The notes under the pieces were generated by a model, which made no database searches, had not been told where the DNA came from, and saw nothing but the letters and a program-made list of their open reading frames with translations. A stretch of DNA of 64,000 bases from contig NC_089390.1 in assembly GCF_003171515.1 (NCBI RefSeq), positions 4,836,001-4,900,000 on the forward strand. The letters are read 5' to 3'. Of the stretch, positions 32,226 through 45,033 are shown in pieces. The DNA comes from Pyrenophora tritici-repentis (Eukaryota > Ascomycota > Dothideomycetes > Pleosporales > Pleosporaceae). The position numbers and the translations under genes were made by a program. Position 1 is the stretch's first letter; every line of letters begins with the position of its first letter.

Positions 32226-32301
32226 TGTCCATAATGTCGCTGCCAGACTTACCGCTGCTCCCATGTCCGTCCGTGTCCATATGTCGCTGCCAGACTTACC
32301 G
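32226..32301. repeat. direct repeat of about 28 bp
   Basis: 32226-32254 and 32274-32301 share TGTCCATA(A)TGTCGCTGCC and the following AGACTTACCG, with a one-base length difference and a 19-bp spacer. On the minus strand each copy begins CGGTAAGT, a perfect splice-donor string. Confidence 0.8.
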
Positions 32302-32775
32302 TGAATGCGCCTTACAGTCGCTTACGAGTCGTGAAGGCCCTGCAGCCATGGAATCTGTATTGCGCCATTTTACGTGATGGGGGCGTTGCCTGACGTCGTC
32401 GTGAGAATAGAATGAAGTCGGCCTGCGATGTTCTTGCGCGGTATGCGGAATGCGTCGGAAGCACATTGTCTCGCGCGATGCAGAGACCTGGCCAGTGCGA
32501 TAAGACTAGGTTGGCTATCGACGAGCTGGCTCCAGTCGGTGAAGGCAAACATTCAGTTGCCTCCAAATGGCCGGCGCATACGTCACATGGCCATAGACTA
32601 GTGCGTTCCAGGCGGGGGCTATGCGATAACAAGGTGGAACCAGGCGGGGAATTGGCGTGGAGTGTCAAGAGTGGCCTCACCACGAGCTCTATCGGGCCAT
32701 GCACAAGGGCGCTCCGGTGGCAGTGAAGGCCCGCGCTGAATAATAAGCACCAAACTTTCAAGTGAGAGTCATTGA

Positions 32776-33750
<975 letters not shown>

Positions 33751-34518
33751 GGTATTGACGGATACTGGGATATGGTGGGCGAGGATATGAATGGGTGATT
33801 ACTCGGCATGAGGCCCAAGGGTCTCGGATGGCTTGTATTTAATGCTCGACATGAATGACATGCTCTGGCATGGCCAGAAGTAGTTCAACATCTTGACACA
33901 TTCTACGACGTGATGCCAACACTTTAGTCTTGACTGTGATGTTTCCGATTCTAAAATGTAAAGTCCGACCTCCAACCTGGTGTCGCGCACATTCTCACGA
34001 GATTCTGAACACCGGACCCGAGTTGATGATAAATTGTTGAGTGAGCTTTGCGGATAACGAGAAGTATGTACAGTAATAAAGGATGGTGGCGACATGGCCT
34101 CCTACCAATACAGGTTCAAACTGTTCTCAACCCAGCGCGGAGAAAACCCGCATACAACACCTCAGCTAGCATCCTGTGAGTACCCCAAGTCATTCCGCCT
34201 ACGTACGTACCCTACTGGACATTGCGGTATATTTTCCGATACCCCACCTCGACTGACGACATGGAAGCATATCTCCGGCTAACTCCGGCATTGATGGAGC
34301 TGTAACACCTACATCAGTGGCAAGATCCACACATTACAAACAACACGGCTGTATAGCGTCCGTTATTCCGAAAGGTTCGCCCAAAAGACGGCTTTGCAAT
34401 TAAATCCGCTGCTGCCCCAGTTACGAATCGCATAAAACGTCACTGACTCTGCCGTAAACATCGCAACACCAGGAACTTTTACAAACACTCCAGCTACAGC
34501 AAAGCAGCAAACGCAACA
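33751..34518. other. intergenic region
   Basis: 768 bp between the polyubiquitin stop and the aldo-keto reductase start. No gene seen. It holds the ubiquitin 3' end and the reductase promoter. Confidence 0.5.
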
Positions 34519-35699
34519 ATGGCTGAGAAGAAGATGGAATACGTCAAGTAATTCAGAATCCGCACAACCATCCCACACAAGTGCTAACGCGACGCAGCTT
34601 GGGCAGGTCTGGCCTCAAAGTCTCAAAGGTCATCTTGGGCGCCATGAGCTATGGCAGCTCCAAATGGCAACCATGGGTCTTGGAAGAAGCTGAAAGCTTG
34701 CCTCTTCTCGAGCATGCCTACAAGTGCGGTATTAACACGTGGGATACTGTACGTACCGCAGCACAACATCATAGACTACAACGCTGACCTAGCCTAGGCC
34801 GACATCTACTCCCACGGCCTATCCGAGAAGATTGTGGGAAAGGCATTGAAGCAGTACAACATCCCGCGAAACAAGGTCGTCATTCTTTCGAAATGCTACT
34901 TCGGCGTTGTCGAAGACGATGTCAGCGTCCAAATCGCAGGCGTATCCGTCAACGACGGCGACATGGTCAACAGTGTTGGTCTAAGCCGCAAGCACATTTT
35001 TGACGCAGTAGAGAAGAGCGTGGAGAGACTGGGCACATACATTGACGTTCTACAAATCCACCGTCTGGATCGCGGCACACCGAGAGAGGAGATCATGAAG
35101 GCATTGAACGATGTCATCGAAAAGGGCTGGGTGCGATACATTGGAGCCAGTTCTATGGCGGCATGGGAGTTCCAAACGCTGCAGAACATTGCCGAGAAGA
35201 ACGGCTGGCACAAGTTCATCTCCATGCAAAACTACTACAACCTCATCTACCGCGAAGAAGAGCGAGAAATGGTAGGCTTCTAACAAGCTGGTCATTCATG
35301 ATATGCTGACCATCCCCAGATCCATACTGTCAAGACACAGGCGTCGGCTTGATCCCATGGTCGCCCATCGCCCGCGGTGCCCTAACACGCCCATGGAATG
35401 ACCGATCATCGAAGCGCGCTGAGACGGACAAGTTCCTGGACGCATTGGCCTACCAGCGCGAGGACGCTATTGATAAGAAGATCATCGAGCGTGTAGAAGA
35501 GGTTGCGAAGAAGAACAACGTCAGCATGGCATGTATTGCAACGGCTTGGACCATCAAGAAGGGAGTCTGCCCGATCATTGGATTGAGCAGCAAGGAAAGG
35601 ATTGAAGAGGCTGTGCAGAACAGCAAGTTCAACCTTAGTGATGAGGACGCAAAGTATCTTGAGGAGATATATGCACCAAAGTTTAGGCAGGGCTTTTAG
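34519..35699 (+). CDS. aldo-keto reductase, frame broken at the last intron
   Basis: Exons 34519-34547, 34598-34748, 34798-35271 and 35320-35699; the start reads MAEKKMEYVN joined to LGRSGLKVSKVILG. Catalytic tetrad candidates are Asp and Tyr in WDT/ADIYSHG, Lys in VVILSKCY and His in LQIHRLD. The NADP-binding end IIGLSSKERIEEAV is present. It resembles fungal aryl-alcohol-dehydrogenase or Kv-beta-like reductases. The first three junctions are clean. The last is not: exon 3 ends in phase 0 at GT, while exon 4 needs phase 1 to read PYCQDTGVGLIPWSP. I expected ATCCCATAC after the acceptor and see ATCCATAC, one C short. This is either a one-base deletion (a pseudogene) or a sequencing error. Confidence 0.85.
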
Positions 35700-35817
35700 G
35701 TGGTTGTGTCCGGTTGATATCATAATCACAATAGCAATTCAACCCTCATGCCACTCACGCGCGATACTTTCCCATATCGTGACTATCCTCAGCAAAATAC
35801 ATGAGTCCAGTTGTCCA

Positions 35818-36144
35818 ATGAGTGGCGAATCCATACCGGTAATAGGCGACTTCAACGAGCTGAGGAGGCAGCTATACCCGGGTAGCGATCGCCTGACCAT
35901 CATTACACAGCCTGGTAAGGGTATGCATCTTCAACGTCTACTAACAAATCTCGGCATTGTCACCCAGACTCCCCACCACACTGCATCTTCTCGCAGTAAC
36001 AATAGCAACACATCTCCATCCACACCCCATACCTCGGCAGCAGCAGAACCCCAGCCATCTCGCCACCTTTGGCCCCCACCACCAAGCTCGTTCCCAACGC
36101 CACTAGTTCACCGGACCACGTCGTACATCAACACCGCAACATGA
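35818..36144 (+). CDS. possible small hypothetical protein
   Basis: 108 codons from ATG 35818. The first 45 residues (IPVIGDFNELRRQLYPGSDRLTIITQPGKGMHLQRLL) look folded. The rest is Ser/Thr/Pro-rich. There is no recognised family. A short frame opens 17 bp upstream and would overlap this start. It lies just downstream of the reductase on the same strand and might be part of its 3' UTR. Confidence 0.33.
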   Translation: MSGESIPVIGDFNELRRQLYPGSDRLTIITQPGKGMHLQRLLTNLGIVTQTPHHTASSRSNNSNTSPSTPHTSAAAEPQPSRHLWPPPPSSFPTPLVHRTTSYINTAT

Positions 36145-38642
36145 TCGTGATCGCAACGCTCAAAACACATTGAACTAAACAGAACGCAAAGACATATCAG
36201 TCACCGCTCTAGCCTACCCTAAAAAACATATTCCACCACCACAAACGTCTACGATTGTAAAACAAAACCCGTTGAGAACAAGCCCTCCCCCCAGCCCCAA
36301 CCTGCATTTTAGCCACTATGGCATGCAGCATACGCATTGCATAAAACACACCTGCTTTGGCTAGTGACGCAAAGACGTAAAATGCTGTATGTACAACGCA
36401 CCGTTTTCGCCGCGTCTGCGTCCGCCGCCCGCGCCCCGTCCGTCCGTCCGTTCGCGCTGCCAGGGTAATAATGTGCATTTTACTGCATTGAGCGCGTGTG
36501 CAGTTTGATGCAACCCAACCCAACGCAGGTCAAGCGGACTCCCCGGGCAGCAGCGCAGCTGACGAAAATAAAAGCAAAAGAGAAACTACGGTAGGGCAGA
36601 AAACGCCGAAGAAGACTATAGTATAGCATGGAAGGCGGGTGTGTCTAGGGATGGCCAGGATGGCTTGGATAGGAATAAAGCAGGTACAAAACATAGTGTA
36701 CCAAAAAAAATCTATGCCGAAGAGCTTTGCTGAGATACAGTAGTACCGGTACGGGCGCTGGCATGAATAACCGAGGGGTTAGTCTGGTAGCGGATTGTAG
36801 GTTGTAGATTGTAGATTTTGTTTTGTTTGTTCGTTTGTATGACTGAGCACGCGCTGAGGGACAGAGTATGTGTATCCGGTGAGTGGATGTGGTAGCGTTA
36901 GTCGGGTACTCACTCATACGAGACGAAGCCGAGTCGTCCGCTCTATCTGACCGTACCGTATCGTACCGTATAGCACTGTAAGACTACTCCTAACTACCAT
37001 CTACACCGGATGCAATACACTCTCAACATGCGTATACGAGATGAGCGGTAAACATCCGTCTGTAGTCATCCCACCATCCCACCATCCCATCCAGCCCAGC
37101 CATTCATCGGGAAAAGCTCGGCTCGGGTACCGTTGATGATCGTCCAACCGATACGTAGATCATGCACTCGCACTCGTCAACCCCTTCAACTCCTATGTAA
37201 TGCAGCAACAACCAGCCGCTATCCCAATCCAGTACCCCGTGAGAAAGAAAGGGTGGGCACAGCGGGGCGGGCTTTGTCGGGAAGAGGTCAGGGAAAAGAG
37301 GCGGTGAATAGGGCCAATAGATGGAGTTTTCAACGGCCTTTTTTTGGTGTCGCCGTTCGCCGTCGCCGCCGCCGCCGTCGTCAGCCATCGCCCCTCCCCG
37401 CCCCCGATTTTACGATACGACGGAGAAACTCCGTCATGTGTCTTACTTGCTGTGGACTGGGCATGGAGTGTCGAAACTTGAAACGCACTTTTTTCTTACG
37501 GGCATTGGCAGACGCTGGGCTAAATAGGGAAAGTGGGGTGGGGGTACGTCGTCGATGGGGGTGCTGGGCGGTTGGCTGAGACGGGTCATGTGTTGTTTCT
37601 GCATGCGCGGAGATTGAGGGGAGGTTTGGCTGCGAGGAGTGAGGTGGGTCTGGTTTGTTCTGTAAGCTTTGACTCATTTTTAACAATGCATTGCGTTCTG
37701 TCCATTGTCGACTTGGCCTTCCAAACTCCCGACTGGATGAATATCACGTCAAGTTCAATGCAGGGTGTAATAGTAAACAGTGATAATTCCCATTTTTGCA
37801 ACCATGCAAAAGCCAATGACAGATACATACTCGTTTTCAATGATAAGAAATGGCTGACTCACAGCACACCACCGTCGATGGCAAACGGCTTGGTTGCTGG
37901 AGGAGTATGTCGAGGCCTCTGACAAAAAAGAAATAAGAAAAAACAAGCCGCTCGCCCGCTCGCTATGCCAGTAACACAATCGTCAAGAAGGAAAAGATTT
38001 TTCTTATAGATGACAATATGGTGGGAAACCGTCGCATCAACAACACATAGTGCTGGTGTGCGACACCATCCAGGAACCCTTCCAATTGCTTAAAAAGGAA
38101 AAAAATGTATTTATATCAAGGAAACACGGGACTGTCCAGCCCCGGTCCTGCTTGCTTAGTTGCTTGCTCTGCCGCTCACTCCAAAAAATCAAGTAGTCGT
38201 GATCGTTGTCGTGGCCATGTGCTCGTGACCGTACGTCAGCCGTCTCCGTTCAGAAAGTCAATAAAAGTCGTATAAATCATGTGAAAAAACAGATTGAGCC
38301 GGTGTCGCCAGGAATGAATGTGATGTAGTTGGGAATGTAGGAGCCGAGGCAGTTTGCATCGTTGATCGTCTCGGGATCGCTGAGAACATGGCATCCATAG
38401 GACACCGGGGAATCGCTGGAAATGCAAGACAATGTCGTTCATCAAGTCTAGTGTTCATCAACCGTTATGTAGCAAACATCGGCACGTGAGTCGTCGTTCG
38501 TTCTTTGTATGTGCGGGGTGCCGTGAGGCAATATGCTAGGTGTTGTCGGCGGATGATTTGTGTGCAAAGGATAGTTCGTGAAGATGATGTGCAGCAGGCT
38601 AATTAAAAATGGTTGTGCCGTGAGAGAATAGGCAAGGTCGCC
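36145..38642. other. long non-coding stretch with low-complexity segments
   Basis: 2.5 kb without a supported gene. It has C-rich runs (36420-36450), short CCGTA and CATCC repeats (36950-37100) and a GCC-rich stretch near 37350-37400. The part next to 38643 should be the 3' UTR of the zinc-cluster gene. Confidence 0.45.
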
Positions 38643-41228
38643 TTAGTTGGCCCTGATGACAAGCTTCGAGAGGAACTTGTTCGACAAGGAGTCAAAGTCC
38701 TGACGATCGAACTTGCAATCACTTCTTGAACGGAGGTACGTCTCTGTTGGTATGTTAGTGGAGTGAAATGAGAATAGGCAACGCATCGACTTACCATATT
38801 TGGTAACGTGCGCGCGAACCTCTGTCATGGCGTCGCAGACGGCAGGGTTCGAGTTGAGGAGGTGATGGTGTTTCCGCGAGTCCCACTCGGTAAAGGAGGG
38901 AAGCTTCTGGGAAATGGCCGAGAAGAGACCAACGATGACACCGACGGGCGTACCCTCCATCTCGCCGCAGAACTTGTTAACAGCGCCGAGATCAGGGACG
39001 CGGTAGTTGCAGTCGAACTGAATCAGCTCCCAGACAGCCAACAGAATGGCAGCGAGCATGAAGATGGTAGGCCAGTTCTTCAGCTTGTCACCGCTGTACA
39101 CAGACTGGTAGAGAGCAGAAAGCTCCTCAAGGACGTCCTTTTGCAGCTCACGCCACATGTCCGCAAGAGCACACTTGACTTGGAAGTTGATCATGACAGG
39201 CGCAATGGTCTTGCCAGAGAATTTGGACTGTTGGTCCTCGACCTTACCAGGCGTGTTGTCCTCCTCACCAAGACCCTCGACCATTGTAACGTGGAGAGTC
39301 AGGTTGTAGGCAAGGACAAGCTTGAGAGCCTTGCGGATGACGGGAAGCTTCTCACGGCAGTAGAAGCGGTAGGCAGTCTTCAATAGCTCAGTGACGAAGT
39401 AGGTACCCTCAAAGTACTCATCGACAAACTGCTCGAAACCACCATCAATGTGGCGGTCAAGATAGTCGGAGAGCATGGCGCGCGAGATGCCCTCCATACC
39501 GGCGGACAGCTTGGCAGTGTTGATCTCAAAGTGGAGACCGTTGAGAGTCTCATGCCAGTCAACGCCGAAGCACTTCTCATCGCGGACGTAGACGTCACGG
39601 GCCATGATGGGCAAGTAGTGGCCATAGCCGTGGGTGACGTAGATGAGGCGCTCTGATGTCGAGAAGCCCTTGATGTTCCCAATGGAGAAACCAAGGCTTA
39701 CGTGACGCTCGTAATCGGCCTTCCAGTCCTTCATGAAGTACGCAATATCTTTGATGTCAATGCGCGTGCACGGAACCTGCCAAAGACGTGCGTGTGATGG
39801 CTGGCATCCGGCGCACGGGTCGCCCTTGTCGCACGTCTTCTTGAGGAACTTGCACCTCAGACAGGCACGAAGCTTGCGGATCTCATGAGCTTGTGCCCTC
39901 TGGTCAGGCCTGAGAGGCCCACGTCTCCTGCCGACACGCTTCTCGCCAGTGGTATCTTTCTTGGTGGTGTGAGCAGTGGTCTTCTTGACAATGGTCTTTG
40001 CGGGCTTTGAGCCAGATGCCGTGGCAGGCGACTTCCTGCGGCGAGCCGGCGGTGAGCCGACGGCCGATGAGGATGGTGACGCAGTATTTGACGATGTCTG
40101 CTTGATGACAATGGGCTCTACGCGTGCCATTGGAGGGCTGACGGACTGGGTAGGGGAGATGTGTGAGAAGTCATGGTCGCTGAATGGGAGGCCGTGACTG
40201 TGGTCGTGGTTGCAACCGTCAGACGAGTACGCGAGTGAGTGGTGGGAGTGATGCGAGCTGTGCGAGCTACGTGAAGGCACCAACTCCAGAGCAATGTTTT
40301 CAGTCTCCGACTGAGGCGAGCTCAGGAAGTCGTAGCTGCTGAAAGAACGGGCTGATGGTGGGGCGTCGGAGTGAGTCGAGTCTGCTGAGCCGGAGCGGAC
40401 GCGCATCGGGGGGACGTGGGTGGGGTGCAGTGTGTCGGCAGGATTGACAAAGATGGCAGAGCTGTCGGAGAAGTCGTAGGACTGGCGGTGGCGGTGGCCG
40501 TATTGGACGCCGACGTCGACCCAGCCATTGTCGCTACTGGACAAGGAGCGGATTTCCATCCAGTTCTCACCAGGTGAGCCCGTGCCCACGCTGTTTGCAG
40601 TGGCGTTTGAACCGGCGTTGAAGTCGTGATTAGACATGTTGTTCAAATCGGGATGGAAGTCGGACATTTGGAATGGGGCAGCACTCAAGGTGGAGAGCCC
40701 TGCATCCATGCTGTTTGGGTTCATGAAGTTCATCATCGGGTTCATCACGACGTGCGAGTTAATGCCGAACTCGATAGGCGACGTTTGCAGTGCACCCCCG
40801 TACGAGGCAGTAAAGTCTGGGCCAATGGTCATGGAGCCCTGGCCGTACATGTCGGGCCCAAAACCATCGGTGTTTGTGTTCATGTTCATCCACGTCGCGA
40901 GCATAGGGTTCATGGGCTGCATGGCGGCGGGGAAGCCGAGGCCCATGGTGTTGAGCGGAGCCATGCTCGTCGTGCTCGGGTGTGTGTTGTGAGCATTCGA
41001 AGCGGCCACGGTGTTGAGACGGCGCTGGTGCGAGTGTTGGGTTTGCTGGGTTTGCTGGTGCTGTTGGCTGCCATCGTGTTGCTGTTGTTGTTGCATGGTT
41101 CCTGGTGAGATTGGCAGCGGCCAGGTCTGGGAGAAGTTGTAGGTTTGGCGGTTCGGGTCGAAGGATGGGTCAAAGGCACCTTCTACGCCGTAGATGGCCC
41201 CGTCAAAGTCGATGTGTTGGTTCTCCAT
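38643..41228 (-). CDS. large Zn2Cys6-type transcription regulator
   Basis: Exons 38795-41228 and 38643-38743 (51-bp intron, donor GTAAGT) give 844 residues. The start is MENQHIDFDG at 41228; an in-frame ATG farther up at 41387 gives unlikely text. The N-terminal 330 residues are Gln-, Asn-, Met- and Ser/His-rich, as in activation domains. A basic stretch (RVGRRRGPLRPDQ) precedes the cysteine cluster CLRCKFLKKTCDKGDPCAGC at about residue 455, whose spacing is CX2CX6CX5CX2CX11C. The C-terminal 350 residues form an all-helical domain of unknown role. The zinc cluster is mid-protein, and its last loop is longer than the usual 6-9 residues. Fungi use this class to control metabolism and development. 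The target here is unknown. Confidence 0.85.
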   Translation of the reverse strand: MENQHIDFDGAIYGVEGAFDPSFDPNRQTYNFSQTWPLPISPGTMQQQQQHDGSQQHQQTQQTQHSHQRRLNTVAASNAHNTHPSTTSMAPLNTMGLGFPAAMQPMNPMLATWMNMNTNTDGFGPDMYGQGSMTIGPDFTASYGGALQTSPIEFGINSHVVMNPMMNFMNPNSMDAGLSTLSAAPFQMSDFHPDLNNMSNHDFNAGSNATANSVGTGSPGENWMEIRSLSSSDNGWVDVGVQYGHRHRQSYDFSDSSAIFVNPADTLHPTHVPPMRVRSGSADSTHSDAPPSARSFSSYDFLSSPQSETENIALELVPSRSSHSSHHSHHSLAYSSDGCNHDHSHGLPFSDHDFSHISPTQSVSPPMARVEPIVIKQTSSNTASPSSSAVGSPPARRRKSPATASGSKPAKTIVKKTTAHTTKKDTTGEKRVGRRRGPLRPDQRAQAHEIRKLRACLRCKFLKKTCDKGDPCAGCQPSHARLWQVPCTRIDIKDIAYFMKDWKADYERHVSLGFSIGNIKGFSTSERLIYVTHGYGHYLPIMARDVYVRDEKCFGVDWHETLNGLHFEINTAKLSAGMEGISRAMLSDYLDRHIDGGFEQFVDEYFEGTYFVTELLKTAYRFYCREKLPVIRKALKLVLAYNLTLHVTMVEGLGEEDNTPGKVEDQQSKFSGKTIAPVMINFQVKCALADMWRELQKDVLEELSALYQSVYSGDKLKNWPTIFMLAAILLAVWELIQFDCNYRVPDLGAVNKFCGEMEGTPVGVIVGLFSAISQKLPSFTEWDSRKHHHLLNSNPAVCDAMTEVRAHVTKYGKSMRCLFSFHSTNIPTETYLRSRSDCKFDRQDFDSLSNKFLSKLVIRAN

Positions 41229-44200
41229 GTTGGCACGGAGAGAGAAAATGGGTTCGAGTGTTCTCAGCCTCTCTGTGCTGATAGTAAGCGGTGAAGGTAA
41301 GCGGGCGATGGGCCGACCACAGTATAGGCTGGTGATGCCAAGGCCGTACACCGCTTTTTGTATGCAAGTCCCAGCCCCACACACCAATGGCTCGTCTAGA
41401 TCTGCACCTGGTTAGAGTAGCGCCAGAAGCGCTGCAGCGGACCGCACGATTCGCAATCGAGGTCGAATAAAACCCTGACCAGCGTCGACATGCACGAGGG
41501 TTCCCAGAACGGGCGTCTTCGGATGGGGTGCGGGTATCGAAGAGGATGGTCAACTATGGCGCGGAGAGGCGTGTCCTAGTGAAGAGATGGTTCAGCATCA
41601 AGAGAACGGCACTCTGCTAGCCCGCCGAGCCGATCCACCTTGGTGCTGCTTGCTCGCCAGGCCTGCTCCGCCTTTTGGTCCTGGGTCTGGCTGCCCGCCT
41701 GGCTGCTCAACCACCCAGGCAAGCTGACGTCTCACCCTGCTGCTGCTACTGCCGCCACCCAGAGGGTCACGATAGTGCCCTGGGGCCTGCTCTCGGTACA
41801 GCACCGCAGCCGACCCCTCCTGCGATAACACCCGATAAGCGTTAGTCTCGGGGTCCTGAAGGATCAACGTGCGGAGGAAAGCGTTGGGGATGCCGCAACA
41901 AGCAAAGACAGGCCATTGTCCAAGTCTCGAATGCCCATATCACCTCGCCTCGGCCGTGCTAACACTAATGCTGCATCGCTGGACTTGACTTCGAACGAGC
42001 CATCGGACATGCAACCAAGCGGATCGGCCTGCGCTACTCTCTCATCCCAAGTGGACCTAGGAATATCGCCGGCCACGACTGGACGACGGAGCCTACACGA
42101 GGCCAGGGTCAGAATTTGCCTCACGGGCATAACCTGGCCTGCGACTCTGTAACAGCACCTTGGCCATCGCTCTCCAGACTCACCGACAGGTTGAGCAGCG
42201 CCTCGCAATTGAAGCCACCGTCATCATACATTCTTTCGCACTGCGTAGCTGGTAAATGAGCGACATACCTCCCACGCGCCGAGCCTACAGTCGGGCGCTT
42301 CGTCGTGCTTGCGGCCGCTCTTCGCTACGTACTACCGCATGTTGTGCATCTTGTCGAGCGCGTTCTGCGTAACATCGCTCCAAGCGTGCTACTCTGCGGT
42401 CCTGCCTTGCGTTTGGATTATCGTCCTTGGACGCCGTTTCAGGTATCGTGTCGGCTGTCATGCTTCGCCCGCATATTACCGCTTGAGCAGCGACAGCTTG
42501 ACAGAATGCCAACCCTGCCTCTTAGTGGTGGCGTATTACATTCGTGTCACTCTTGCTGTGACATGCCGAGAAGCTCCCGCTCACCCAACTTGCTCGTGAC
42601 CGGTTCTGCAGTCTGTTTCGTTTTGCCATCGTTTGATGCTATCCTTACTTGCGCGCTTCGTCAGTGTCTCATGCGCGCTTGTATACGTCTCGTGGCCGAT
42701 GAGATGCAACCCATGGGATGCTGGTAGAGCTGTAGTTGTACGGGCCTTGCTGACGTTCACACTGTCCTACGTAGTAGCAACCCGCTGCAGGCAAGCGGCT
42801 GCCTATTTCGTCTGGTGATACCAACGTCGCCGTCGGCCTATTGACTGCTTGGCCGGGGTTGGCTTGCTATCTGCATAGACTGCAATGAGGACGAGATGAC
42901 GATCCGGTGGAAATAGCCTGTCCTGCACGTAAGATGGATCCTCGATTCTCCCCGGTCGTTCTTCAGCTTGGAAATTGGCGAGACCGCGCGATGCGAATAA
43001 CTGCCTAGTGAATCGATGTTAGCACTACCTGTTCATGTCACACAAGCATTGTAAAGGATGAGATTGTGAGACCATCAAGGTAGCGTCTTGTGATTTCGGC
43101 AAGAACAAGGGGGGCACGAGGCCAGCGAAGGGATTAGGACATGTACCTGCCTAGGGTGCGGGAGTTGTGGGTTATGTAAGTTGAAAGAAAGACGCCATGA
43201 CGACAGTGTTTTGGTCCGTTTGCGATGTGAAGGGAAGTCGCATTTTGCCCAGGTGCTCTTTCCTCCGAAAATTGAATGCTGGTAGCGAGTTGCCAGCAGT
43301 CTGGTACGCCCAGCTTCCAGCCCCGACTGTCAGCAAGACTTTACAGTGCCACGAGCTCTGGCAAGCTCCGCAGTAAATGAATGACTTCTGCGCTAGATAC
43401 TAAAATTGCCAATGGTCTGGGAGAGGAGAGGTCAGTTGCTGCACTTTCCTAATCCGGCGTCTCTCCACAAACACTACCCCAGATTCTTCAATGCGTTCAG
43501 CTGAGTGACGGCACCACCAATCACGCCAGCACGCATAATTATGTGCATACCTAATCCAGAACTGATTGCGGGATTAATGGGTACATGCATAACAGAGCAG
43601 GCAAAAGGTTACGGTTGCGTCCTGTCGACGTCCAGGGTGTTCGATTGGACATGATGGAGTAAACCTATATGAGCGAAACGTACAACAACAACAACAACAA
43701 CGAATGCCGCTATCCAAGATTAAAGGACCGACACTGCGACGTGTGTTGTCGGGTCCTTTGTCAAGACCGGTCCGACCTGGTACAAACTTATGGAGTAGCC
43801 TTCGTGCACTCCAGCGATATCATCACTGACCAGATCTAGGCCACCGCGAGGCGATTTCCGTTATAAAAACCTCATGAGCAATTGTAATTCGAGATCAATA
43901 TAGACTAACAAACTTTTTGTGTTGAAAAACGTCACTGGAGGTAGTCAGAGCCATGTCAGGCGGGGAAACGGTGATGCACACAAGATTAGCGGATAACCGT
44001 CCGCGATATGAGCATGGATCTTGATTCACGATAGAAAGTCATGGAATCAATTACTTACTCTATGTGGCTTGCGAGATGCAGTTCGAAACTAGGCCGGCTT
44101 TGCTCCCTTGCTCTTCTGGTTCAGACGGTCACTGTTGCAGAGTTACATGCAGCCCAGTGAAGCAGTGCTCTTATGACCATGGACTATGATGATAACATTT

Positions 44201-45033
44201 AATGGGCTACTATCGACGCGAGTGACATCTCTGGATAGGAGGGGATCTTCGTGTAGCCCACAGGGGGCTTGTGATAATAAGCCCCGACTGAGACACGCCA
44301 CGTTCCCGTACAGGTCATAGAGTCTATGTGCTCTTTCACGTAGCAGTAAATCATCGTTATTACAAATCCATTCCTCAAGGTATGAACTATTATCGTGAGC
44401 TCCCAAAGCATGTTGTGCGGGTGGTGCCACTTTTAGTGTTGCCGGGTACATGTACCTTGGGTTGCATCTCCAATCAAAAGCCCCCACAACTGCATGAAGG
44501 AGGATCATGCGTTCAGCTCTTCGCTGTGGGGTGACGGTACTTGCATAGAAGCTTCACGAACTGATGACTAACAGAATAAACACAGGCAATTCTGTGCTCA
44601 TAGCCGGAGCAACATGTTGCAGCGTACGTAGTCTCGATACCGGGTGAATGAATCATGTTATTTGACCGTGAGCGAATCACTGTCGAAGACACACACACAC
44701 AAGCACAGCTCCATATACGATCAGCCTTGAACCCGATACCATGCTAGACACCATGATTCAGGCTGTTGTCGACGCGAGGACGTCCCCCCAGATTCTTAGA
44801 TCCCGAAGTGCGGGAAGTCAGATCTGTGGACCCCCGCCCGGCCTTCGGCTCCACGCCCGACTCCCGTGTGCTTGTACAACATATGGGGTTGAATGTCAAA
44901 GTGAGGCTCCAAGAGATATAATATCGGGAATCTGTTGCGCTTATATCGCTTGATATAGAAAATCCGAGCTTTGTTGCCAGTCTACCATCTCCGAATAGCT
45001 CAATCATCACAAACTTCTCGTAACTTGTACACC
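41229..45033. other. 3.8-kb gene-poor region
   Basis: No gene can be supported. Frames up to 140 codons exist on both strands between 41600 and 42830, but the text is Arg/Cys/Ser-rich and not protein-like. Microsatellites are an (ACA)n run at 43682-43701 and an (AC)n run at about 44690-44701. The part next to 41229 may be a long 5' leader of the regulator gene. Near 44917 a TATAATAT string lies about 115 bp before the cupin ATG. Confidence 0.45.

Noticed and set aside
38808..39386. 192-codon plus-strand frame
   Set aside because: Antisense to the zinc-cluster regulator. It mirrors that gene's codons and shows no domain.
41598..42830. Several 80-140 codon frames on both strands
   Set aside because: Overlapping frames on opposite strands have similar quality and Arg/Cys/Ser-rich content, which is typical of non-coding GC-rich DNA.
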